DNA of 64,000 bases from NCBI RefSeq assembly GCF_000471905.2, contig NW_006498122.1:3434512-3498511 (forward strand), given 5' to 3'. The notes beneath the pieces are model-generated. The model saw only the letters and a list, made by a program, of their open reading frames with translations. It was not told the origin of the DNA and searched no databases. This document shows, in pieces, positions 45,501 through 57,500 of the stretch. How positions within the stretch are numbered: position 1 is the first letter of the stretch; every line of letters starts with the position of its first letter. A program made the position numbers and the translations under genes. The stretch is from Amborella trichopoda. Its lineage: Eukaryota > Streptophyta > Magnoliopsida > Amborellales > Amborellaceae.

Positions 45501-48500
45501 AAAATTTAATTTAATCTTTCTTTTTAAATACTCTCTACCCAAAGGAGAGCTGCAAAGGCCTCCCTCCCACTCCCTCTGCCTCACCCTCTTCCCCTTCCTC
45601 CCACTCCCTCTGCCTCACCCTCTCCCCCTCCCCCTCCCTCCCTCCCTCCCTCCCTAAATTTGTGCACAGCGAATCAGAGTTAAAAAGAATGGTAACTCCT
45701 CCCTCTCTCACTTTCTCTAACCATCTCCGAGTTAATTGGATCAAAGCTACATCCTGAATTGAAGGATTTATTATTGAATACGTCAAAATCATTGTGTAAC
45801 TGTTCAACAAATGAGCTTTAGCAAGGGCATTCGTTTACTTAAGATAAGAATATGAAAGTTCAAAGAAGGATCAGAAATTTCCAGAAACACATTCTCTTTG
45901 ATTTTTTTTCTTTTTATGTATACAACGAATAAATTTTCAGCCATTGAGAGTGGAAAGAGAGGGGGGCGGGAGAGAGGGAGAGATAGAGATTGAGGCCTTT
46001 TTTAGTTTCCTTTAGGTAAAGAGATATTCTAGGAACAAGTTCTTTATACCAAAAAAGGGTACTATGGTCCATAAATGGATTGAATACCTATCTTGGGGGT
46101 TTTTGGTAGAAAAAGTTGGGATTTAGGGGTTATTTATATGGGATATAAAAGCCATGGGTTTCTTTTATGGAGCCTTATGGGTTGGGGTTACAATACAAAT
46201 TTCCTTCAAAATAACTCATTCATTAGAACTTCAAAGCAAACAACAGATAACACTTTCAACACGTACACACACACCACCATCATCCAAGCCTTATCCCAAC
46301 CACTTGGGGTTGGGTACATGCATCTTGTTCGGTTATTTCGCTCTATCAAGGACCATATTATATAAGTCTGGGAGGCAAGGCACACAGGGGGATAGGNNNN
46401 NNNNNNNNNNNNNNNNATATATATATATAAAATATTGTTTACAATAAGACCATTTACCTTTGTACAGGGAGGTCACAGTTACTTACAACCATCCTATGTG
46501 AAATCTGATAGCTTGGGTGTGTCACAAAGTTAGAGAAAATTTCTTCTGAGCTTGGTCAATGAAATAAATGCAGCCACCCAATTTCACATCCAATGGTCAA
46601 AATTAATTGTGTGATGACTTTGTATCAAACGTGAATCGTCTCATCATATACTTATATATATATATATATAGGATTGTTTACAATAAGACCATTTACCTTT
46701 GTACAGGGAGGTCACAGTTACTTACAACCATCCTATGTGAAATCTGATAGCTTAGGTGTGTCACAAAATTAGAAAAAATTTCTTCTGAGCTTGGTCAAAG
46801 AAATAAATGCAGCCACCCAATTTCACATCCAATGGTCAAGATTAATTGCGTGATGACTTTGTACCAAAGGTAAATCGTCTCATCATATACTTTCCCTATA
46901 TATATATATATATATGAGTAAACCTTCCAATAGCTGGGCAGCTATAATGAATAGTAATATAGGTCGAATCTCAGCCGTCAAATCTTCATCATATGGTTCA
47001 TAATGCATATCATTATATGAATTTTAATTTTTTTCTATATATCTGATTAAGATGAGATTTTGGGTGTATATACCTAACACTATTGCGCACCATATAAAAA
47101 TTTATTTTCAATAATTTAAAATGACCAAATTACCCCTATCATTTTTCAGGGGTATTTCGATCATTTTATATTTTGGGAAATGTTTTTTATATGTTTTTTA
47201 ATTGTGCACCCTATTTTTTAGTACACATGTCTAAAATTTCATTATGATCTGATATCTAAAAAAAAAATCAAAATTCATATAGTGATATGCATTCTAAACC
47301 ATATGATGAAGGTCTGACGGGTAGGATTCCACCTATACTACTACTCATTATAGCTGCCCAGCTATTGTTAGCTATTGTTTGTGACTAAAAGCTTAACAAA
47401 TAATTGCCTTATTAACTAATTCGTACCTAAAATGCATAGTACTATGCATCGCTTCGGGAGTTTGGTGACCGTAGAAGCAATAAGAGTTATGACTTCAATA
47501 AGCTGCTGCTGAACCTATAGCGATTTGGAGAAGAAGTTTGCATTGCTCATTGAGAGGAGTATTAATTTCAAGACTGTTAAAATTACAGCAACAATAAAGG
47601 GTCAACAATATACCTGGACGTTTTTCTCACCCCAACCAGGAACATGACATAGTAAACGAATCAAGATTTCTGCAACCTGATCAAGATTACCAAGACCTTC
47701 TATCTCTTGTTTCAACAAGATCATTGCTGCCAAAATCATAAATCTCATTGTCATATTGGCATATTAGTTCCAGAATATGCTCATTAAATGTTTAACTTCA
47801 GAGCAAAAAAATTGAGTATTAATATATTCAACTTTGGAAAGAACGGGAAAAGGGGAAAACAAAGTTACGTCTAGAAACACCAATCAGATTGAACATTTGA
47901 AGTCAATGAGCATGACTAAACAGAGGTCTAAACAGAATGAAGTAGATTCAACCTACACTCGATGTTTATATGTCCGGAGAACAGGAACCGTGGTCTTGTG
48001 ATTACATACAGTTCAGAGAAAGCAAGTCATCTTTTTTTTATCAGTAAAAAGTAATTCACCAAACTAAATTATGCATAACAGACAAATATTTTTCACAAAC
48101 AATTTACTCAATGTCCTTTACAAAGTACATTACATTGACTAATTGTTAACAAAGTAATTATCAGGAGCCAAACGTAGCAAGGACGAGAAACAGATCTAAT
48201 AACTTGGATTTGCATAACGATATACCAACAAGAAGAAACACTTGCAAGCTAACTATCTTCACCAGTAAGATTTTATATAATCTTATTAAAAAGAAACTAT
48301 TTCATGGGATCACATAATTAAACTGTAGAATAAATATTATCCCATGCAAATAGAACTCAAGAACTAGTAGAGTTTCCAAAACTCCAACAGCTATATGTCG
48401 CTGACATAACAAACATTTCCATTTCTGAATTCTTAACAACATACTCTGTGAAGATTATGTGAACAGATATCCAGAGGACCACCTATATTAAAAAATGCCA

Positions 48501-51500
48501 AAAACAATCCACATCGAACTATTACCAGCACAATTTTGATACTTCTATATAATTCTATATACCCATTGAATATTTGTCAGGCAATGAAGAGGTAATAGAA
48601 GGAAACCTCCAAGTCTGTCCTTCCAGACACCACTTTTTAATTGTGATATTGTATCTGTTTGTAGAATAGATCCCAATCTTCCTTCAATTTCCTCCAAACT
48701 CATATCTGCAGGCTGAACATATGAACAGAAATGGTGATGCTCTATATTCTAGTGGCAGATGACATCTTCCGCATGACTATTATAAACCACAAATCTAGTG
48801 ATCCAAAGTACCGCTTACTTCAACATCTTCAACTTCCACCAATGCAGATGCCTTTTGGGGCGCAGTAAGAGCACTCTTCTTCACAGTGCCAGATTTAGTT
48901 GACACACCTTTTTTGGTAACGGGCTGAAAGTACAAAAAGGGACATTTTAACTTAATAGAAATACGCAAAAAGTACGAATCAACCATTGAGCAGAAAAAAA
49001 GATATCCAAATGGGAAAAAATGAGCATAACCACCTGAACCACCTTCTTTCCACTCAACATGCTTGCTGCCGATTTTTTCACAAAGTTATCAGTTATCTGA
49101 AGCAAGTTAAAGGGAGTTAAAAAAAATGTTCCCATTCACTTGAATGAAAGTAAGACATTGCCCAATGTTATGAACTAAAGAGACTTACTCAAAAAATAAA
49201 AAAACACACACACGCACGCTCGCGCACGTGCACACACACACAATCTCTCTTGTCACAATCTCTTGTCATCAGATTTCAAATACAGTGGTTTTGAGTGTGC
49301 CATTGACTAAACTCAAGTTCAAAAAAAAAAATTCTCGAACTTTGTGAAATTCCCCAAGCCATCCAAATTGACATCTAATGGCTAGTAGCAATTGTGACCT
49401 CCTTGTAACAAAGATAAATGGTCTCATAGTATACATTCCCAATGGAATAATTACAAAAATCACATTATAAGGTCGATGCATTTGCAGGACAAGGCAGCTG
49501 AATCATAACTTCCAAACAAGCTTGAGGAGAATAAGCCCTAACATAAACAATGGAAAGAATAACAAGTAAAAAAATATAATAATAATAATAATAATAATAA
49601 ATAATAATAGAAAGAATTAAGTTCTTAAAGGCCATGGTATCTCATCTCTCCATCACCATTAAGATGCAGAACTACACAAAATGGCACATACTTCAAAAAA
49701 GTTCTATTGATCAAAAAGAAATTCCTTTTGTGATACAAGAAAATTATTCATCATCCACCAGAAAACAAAATGTTAGCTTGTTCCAATCAATAATACTTCT
49801 GCTCCTTTTTCTTTTCCTATTGTTTATGCAACTACTGTTATTTTTCCAAGGCTACCTAAATTCAATCCCTTACATAACGTCTGTCTAAGATACATTATGC
49901 TCAATTGGTGACCAATTTTACAAGTATGATACTTCCATAAATCAGAAAATAACAGAAAATAAGTGCCTCATGTTAGAAGAAAAGCAGGAAGAAAATAAAC
50001 AATAAAAGACCTAACTAATTCATGATAAAATATAGAAACTAAAGGAAAAAGAAATAGAAATCTCCAGATACAGGATGAAAGACAACACCAAACTATGACA
50101 ACATTTCTTATCAAACATGTTGCTCCGTATTTTGCCAATAAATCTCCAGATATAGGATGAAAGACAAGACCAAACTATGACAACATTTCGTATCAAATGT
50201 GTTGTTCGGTATTTTGGCAATAAAAATTGCATTTGAACCACCAACCTCTGGAACAGATGAACTTAAGCCACCCCCACTTGAAACTGAAGCTGGAAGTGGA
50301 AAAGGGAAAATCAGTATATTTAAAACAAGGGAAAAGTTTATATAGAGCCGAGGCTCTAAACAATCAAATCTAAACAATCAAATCAGAGCTTACCTCAAAA
50401 ATTTCATTAAAAGAGGTTGTTTTGATGCCCAAATATCCTCAAATTGATAATCTCAACATCAAGATGCATGAACATGAGAAAAAAATGGATTTCAAGTTTT
50501 CGAAGTAGTGTATTTTGTAAAGCATTTTTGGATTGTCAATTTTCAAGATTTTCAAGTTTTCAGAGATCTGTCGATCTATACTATTTTTGAAGCTTTAAAC
50601 TTTATAAATAAAGATGAAAATATATTTTAAGGATATCACAGATTTCCAGTATTGAAACCACATTCCTCGACACTATTTTAAGGTAGGCTCTAATTTGATT
50701 GTTTAGAGCCTAGGTTCTATACAAACCGCACCCTTAAAACAATAACAATTGAACAGGAACACTCAATGCTGTAGTCATACCAGATCCTGTGCTAGGAGGC
50801 TGACTGCCTCCAACATTCCCTATCATTTCTGAGAGCTTCTTTTTCCTCACCTCATCCAGTTTCTCCAATGACCTCTCCAGAGGTCTCATACCAACCATCT
50901 AGAGGGAAAGGTGACACATTTTATCATAAAGCTCAAAGTAGCTAAGATCTATTACCCTACATCAAATGAAGTATCACATAACAAAAAAGGCAAACTAGTC
51001 AAGTACAAAGTAAAAGAAAATCGTTAACTTCTTGTACCTTAGCTATTGCTGCTAAAGCAGCAAATGCAGCATCTCTAACTTCTGGAGTTCCATCATTTAA
51101 GCACTGCAAGAATTAAATGAAAACATAAAAAGAAATGCTTCAGCACTGCAACTATCAAACAACCATGGCAATTTTCCAGGGCTGCACACCAAGAAAGATG
51201 GGATGGAATTCACAAGTGCCGTCCACATACCTCCATACAAATGGGGACATAATCCTTATGCAACTTAAGAACCACTGCTTTGTTACTTGTGTCAATACAA
51301 AATGTTACCCAGTTCAAAGTTAATGAGCGCACAAGAGGAACTTTATTTTTCACTGCTGCTTTCACATCTGCCATACAACAGAAACCAGCAGCTAAGGAGC
51401 TGAAATGGGGACAAAAGAAAGAAAAAAAATGCTCCCCCAATCTATACCACATTCCGTTGTGCGAAACGCCAAAAATATATCAATATTTTCTGGAAAAAAA

Positions 51501-54500
51501 TGGTCAATCATGAAAAATTGACAGTTCATAAACAAGAAATTGAGTGAAGAAATGGACAGAGCTATATGGCTCCAATTAACAATTAATTATATTCTTAATA
51601 GTTATAGGGAAACAAAAAGCAACGAACTTCCGTTCTTAATTCGAAAGAGTACTCGATCTAATTAGACATTAAAAATGGATTAGTACCTGGTGCAGGAAAG
51701 AGTTCTCCTGTGAGTGGATCGTCAATTCTTTTTTTTTTTTTTAAAACACGAATCCTAACTACTATTTTCCATAAGCTGCTGGAGTAGAGACAAATGTGTA
51801 TAAGAAACAGTGTACTGATAATGAAAATCCATTCCAAAATCAGAAGAGCGATTAGGTTGCCAAAATAAAGGATTGCTAATACACCATCTCTAATAACTAT
51901 AGCATAAGGAGCACAAAAAAAAATTGATGGAAAAAGATAACACCCGTTGATTAGACAACCCAGGGTATCTATTGGTATTCCCATATATTATAGATCTTGC
52001 TTATTCCGACCCTATCACACTATGTATCATTTGGTCACATCAAACATAGTTGATAAAGGAGACAACATGAAATGGATGCATGTGACAAATGAACTAAAAT
52101 ACTAGGAGAGAGAGAGAATCAAAGACATATCAGCATGCTTTGAACAAGATATTGATGATTTAATAGGCAATATTGACACCATTCTCATGTGAGGGTAGGA
52201 GTGCCATTAAACAAAGTCCACAGAGATTCACATTCTAGAAGGTTTTGCTTTTATTCTGCCTAAAATACAGCACAAGCGTCAAAAGACCAAGAAATGGATA
52301 GACAAGAAACAATTAGAGAACACAGTGAACTTCAATAATTAAAACATAATTAAAATAAGAAACAACATGACCGATAAAGTAAGAAAGTCGACTAACACTG
52401 ATTACCAAAAATAGACAATACTCAAAAATCATTGTTGTAAGGAATCCAAGTCTAGACCACCATTACACATTCTTGGGGAGATTTAATGTTAATTTCTTTA
52501 TACTAAAACTCAAGTTTAGGGTTGATTCAATTGCAAATATGATAACACCAAAGTGCTAAAAAAAATAACAAAGTAGCACTATAAAAATCATCAAATGAAA
52601 ATAATCATGAGAGACCCATTCAACCATCTAAAATATCAATAATTAGATACCATGCTAAGTTACCTTCAATAACATCAAGAAGACTCAAACAGCCAGCTTT
52701 ATGCATTGCTTGAAGTGTTTGAGCAAGAGCATCTATGACTACCGGTTTCTTTTCCTTCAATTTTTCCTACAAAAAGTTGAAAAAAAACAGCATAAAAAAT
52801 AAAGATAAAACGAACAGAAAGAAAAAATCATCATCCCAAAATTGCATGAATGCTATAAAACAAAAGAAGATGCTTCAAGAAAGCACTCAGAAAGCACAGA
52901 ACAACAAACCCAGTAATAAGAAAAAAAATTATGTCTCTCATATTTTTCATCCCATAAGAGAACATTTAACTACAATATGAAGTAACAATCCAAGAAATCT
53001 CTTGCACATAATAGCACAAACTCACAGTTCCAAGTGTTCCAAACTTCTAATATGAATTTTAATAAACTTAAGGTTTATACAGTGTTTCAAAAAGCAGATC
53101 GCCCAGCACCTGGGCGGTCGCCTAGGCGGTTCTGGGGGCCTGAGCGCATTGCCCAGGCCTAGCCGCCCAAAAAAAGCGAATATCCCTGGGCACCCGCCTA
53201 GGCGGTTGCCCGCCCAGGGGCTGCAATGCCCCTCGTTGAGGGTATTTTTGGGTCATGTTTTAATACTAAAGGTGGGGTTTTAGGTTCATTTGAAACTTAA
53301 AACCCATTAGAGCCTATTTTAGAGAGAAAAATAATAATTTCTACTAGGCCGCTCAGGTTCCAGACGCCCGCCTTAGCGCTGGGCGGCATGGACCCCCCCG
53401 ACCGCCTAACGCTTTTTGAAACATTGGGTTTATAATACATGCATCAATTTAACTTGATTCTTTAACCCAGCAGAATAGATTTTGTTAAAAAAATTGCTTA
53501 AATTTAAGCAACATAACTGAAAAACCTGAACTAACTTATTCCAGTTATCACTTTCCCAGGATTTGGGAATGAGCTTTGATTGGGTAAAGTGTTGACAATA
53601 GCAACATTAATCCCAATATCGAATCCAATCACTGAACTACCATAAAAAAAAGGTAATCACTATCCCAACCATAGGAAAACACCAATCAGCATGTCTATCA
53701 GATCGAAAAACTATCCCAAAAATGCATAGATAAAAGAAAACAACATTAAAATATACTCACAAGTAAAATAGGTAAAAGCATACGTGAGCTCCCAGAAAAA
53801 TCCTTTCTTAAACCCCGTGCCAAATTCCCAATCGCCAGGATTGCTTCAGAAGCAACTGCTATGTTCACATCTGTAATAAGCTGTAAGGGTGCAGATGGTT
53901 TCAGTATTTTTCTTAAGTCCAGAGCATCAACTAGTTCTAAAGCTGCTACTTATGACTCTTAACCACCCATCGAATTGTACTCAGCCTTGTAATTTTTACA
54001 TGTCTCACACCGATCCCAAAAAAAAAAGTGCATGCTTTACTGTTTTAGTATTCTTCACCACAGAACAAAAGGAACACATAAACAATTGTACTCAGCCTTG
54101 CAATATTTACATGCCTTACACCGATCCCAAAAAAAAAGTGCATGCTTTACTGTTTTAGTATTCTTCATCACAGAACAAAAGGAACACATCAACAGATAAA
54201 AGCAAATGTGCACACATATGTGGCTGCAAGTCTACATTATGCACAAACATATAAAGATATGCATGTAGGTACAAACGCACAAATAGAAGAGCAACAAATG
54301 TGAGCAAAAAAATGAATGAATGCATTTTATGTACTTCGGTACCAAATGTGAGCACAGACACATGCACACACATTATCCCTGCATGCACAAATGTTGAGCA
54401 TAGCTAAAACGAATGCATGACTATGTATGATCACGCACAGACATACATAGCAGTAGGCATGCATGTAGGAACAACACGGCTAACATTTCTTTTTCTTTTT

Positions 54501-57500
54501 CTCTTTTTTTTATTGTTCACAACATGTTTAACACTACAAATGCAACATTGCAGATAGTCATATGTAAATAATTCCATGTACGTATATGAACATCTGCAGG
54601 AATATGTGCGTATGTGCATACATAGATAAATAGTCTCAAAGACAGAAAGATAGAAACACCTTCTTAAGTGTCCTACATATTTCTGAAAAATCACCAGGTG
54701 CAATTCTCTTTGTTGAAGAAAGCTTTGTAAGCTCTGCAACCGCATCCCTCCTTTCCGACCATTTTGTAGCTTTCTGTGTTGAAAAAAATATTTTATCATG
54801 ATCCACAGATAATGTTCAAGGTAACAAGTAGACAAAACAAGGAATAACAATAAACAAAACAAAAGAAATAATATAACTAACCACTCCTTCCCAAAATCCT
54901 GCCTTCTCTAATGGAGTCAAAATATCAACAGGGTCAACAAGCTCGTACTCATCTATCTCTTGAGGAACTGAAACAATCAAAACCAAGACTTAAATGTTGA
55001 AATATGATAAAAGGACTTCCAGACATAAAATCAAGCACAAGCCATGCTTCAATTAACATTTATGCCTAAGCTAAACTTAGTTGCAGGCACATTCTCCACT
55101 AAATTAAATAAACCATAAGCATGCTCATTCCATTCACTTTGTTCCTTACTTGCAACTGGAGACTCCTCTGAAGGACCAAGGCCAGCAACTTCAGCCATGG
55201 CTTCCTGCTCAAGCTCCTTATCTTGTTCAGACCTATTCAAGTGATGCTCCGAAAAGCTCAAGTTAATAAAAAAAGCAGGGTAACATGAATCTACACATCA
55301 TTTAACAAGAATTGCCATTCCATTCAAACTTCATCTGCCAGCAGACATCCGTCCCATATAATAAAAAGAAAAGGGCAAGCTTAAAAACTCAGCTATCAGA
55401 AAGCCATACCTATGCAGAAATTGAGGAGCCATTATCCAATTTTTGTCTTTAAGAAATTGCATATGATGGGGAAAAAAAAAGAAAAAGGAATGGTCTTTGA
55501 GAAATTGCACATAACCCTAGGGGTGCAAGCATCTGACATATTTATTCACAAACATAGATATAAATAGGATATGGGACTTTCAACAACTACCCTTGGAGGA
55601 AATCTTTAAGAAATTGCACGTAACCCCAGGGGTGCAAGCATCTGACAGATTTATTCACAAACATAGATGTAAATAGGATATGGGACTTTCAACAACTACC
55701 CTTGGAGGAATCATACGTACCGTTATTTCCCTATATGGATATTAAAAAGAAAAAAAGAAACGGAAAATGAGATTTGTGTGGAACATAGCAGCTAAAATTT
55801 AAAGATTTTGTTTGGATGGTGCACAAATGTAGTATTGCCATCACCCACAAGCAAGATGGTGTTTAAAACTCGACAAGTCGACTCAGGATTCACCCAAGTC
55901 CACTCGCCTCCACATCCAACAAGTTCCATGCAACTATCAAGGGAAACTCCTGAGTATAATGATTTTCATCCCTTACAGAGATTTTTACCCATGATTCAGC
56001 CAAATCTTAGCGTGACTCAGCCAAATCAACCTGCTTGACTCAGGCTTGGGACCCTTGTGAGTCCCAGCCTGAGTCCAAGTTTTCAAGCATGTGTTACACA
56101 ATAAGGATAAGCAAAATATGGATCCAAAAATAAAAAAAGAGAATGGCAAATAAAATACAACGAAGCATAAAAGTGTATTAAGATTTAAAGACAAATATTC
56201 TTTTCCACATAAGTCAAAACAGACACCTGATTTTGCGAGAAGGCCTAGGGACTCCAGAGACATTGACAAGCTCTGCTTCAAGTTCTTTTTTCTGCAAGTT
56301 GTGCAAAAATATATTTGCATGAGAATCATCTTCAAATGCAGAGAAATCAGGAATTTTCAGGTGAAAAAATTCATCCTCACCATTGTATCTCTCATCTTCT
56401 CAAACAGAATTGACTTCACTGTGTCCTTCCCAATCCAGCGGCACAGTTCAAGTGTCAGCCCTTTCGATGAGGCCCGAACATTTTGGTCTTGGTGGTCAAA
56501 GAGTTCAGGAAGCATTCTCAGAATCTTTTTAGGCGAGACAACCTTTGAGCCAAACTCACTGCATATCAAAATAACAGAGAAAGTTGAATACTGGATCTGT
56601 TGATCAGGTAAAAGAAGAAAGATGAGGCGGGAATGATTAGAACATCAGGGTAAACAAAATGTTTAGCATCTGAGCCTTCTCAAATTGACAATGATCTCCA
56701 AACCTGAGAGATTGAAACATAACATCGATTGCCGGCACCACAGCCTTTGCAACCTTATTCTTAATCGCTTTCTCCATGGCATCCTGAAATGGGAACGTTT
56801 GCCATAAATTTAGCAAAACAAAAATCCACAAAAAGCCATAAAACACATGTTTAATGGAGATATCATAGATATATACCTTCAATAACCATGATATAGCACA
56901 AGTAACAAAAGAAATTTTTCTTGGAAGCAAGAAGAAGAAAATAAAACTCCGAGTAGCAGACAAACATCACCAGAACAGTCGCCTATGAGTTGCTAATAAT
57001 TGTCAATGTTCACATGATTCCAACAAAGTCCATGTCCAATGGGAGCAACGGTAAATGTAACTCTTTCAAAGGGCCTGCTCGTGATGCAAAAACTGATGAT
57101 AAAACAGGTTTTAAGTCTCAGGTCAACTTAGGTTGGCATTTCATATTCCTTATCATGATCCACAGAAACCAGCGCTAAGGAAGCCAAGCGTAAATAAGTG
57201 GTTACAGAAAACCTCTGATTTCTCGAACCAGAGGATAACAAATACGGATCATTTCATAGAATCTCAAACCATAAAGTATATAGTGACTTTAAGTTGCCTG
57301 AGTAGATATGAGGCTCATGGAGTCAGAGAATCCCAAAATCCTAGAAGACACAGCCAGAGGAGAGAAGCACATTGAGTACCCCAAAGTAGGAGAAAGAGCT
57401 GAGTCAGCTGACAGTACCCAAGCCAGATGGAGATGACATCTGTTGTGCTCACAGTAATTCCAGAAAATGCAAAAGATCCGCTACAAACAATTTCACAAGT

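Larger units (their letters stand above)
44280..50289 (-). other. MOR1: MOR1 exons 15-25 (linker and TOG3)
   Basis: Exons: 50289-50246, 49096-49034, 48923-48819, 48712-48607, 47726-47614, 47514-47427, 45289-45189, 45028-44921, 44782-44677, 44591-44512, 44426-44280 (codons 515-868). Exons 15-17 are a Ser/Lys-rich linker with the conserved VKKSAASMLSGKK. TOG3 starts ADMSLEEIEGRLGS with Trp loop LKSGVWKDRL, and continues RVADIKTRAPAMKCLTAFSE, VGPGFVFER and DVKPALLSALDVEYDKNPFE. Exon 25 is a variable linker ending SSPDWK. Confidence 0.92.
50781..54967 (-). other. MOR1: MOR1 exons 8-14 (TOG2)
   Basis: Exons: 54967-54882, 54773-54660, 53880-53761, 52766-52664, 51367-51231, 51103-51038, 50898-50781 (codons 267-514). 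Landmarks: EIDEYELVDPVDILTPLEK, the Trp loop GFWEGV/KATKWSERRDAV, LLDVIEG, NKVPLVRSLTLNWVTFC and DGTPEVRDAAFAALAAIAK. Exon 14 ends in the linker LSEMIGNVGGSQPPSTGS. Confidence 0.93.

Noticed and set aside
45535-45810. Minus-strand frame with GREGGREGEGERVRQREWEE
   Set aside because: Product of a pyrimidine-rich low-complexity tract inside MOR1 intron 20.
46154-46447. Plus-strand frame crossing the N run
   Set aside because: It spans undetermined bases and an RTE tail fragment; no gene evidence.
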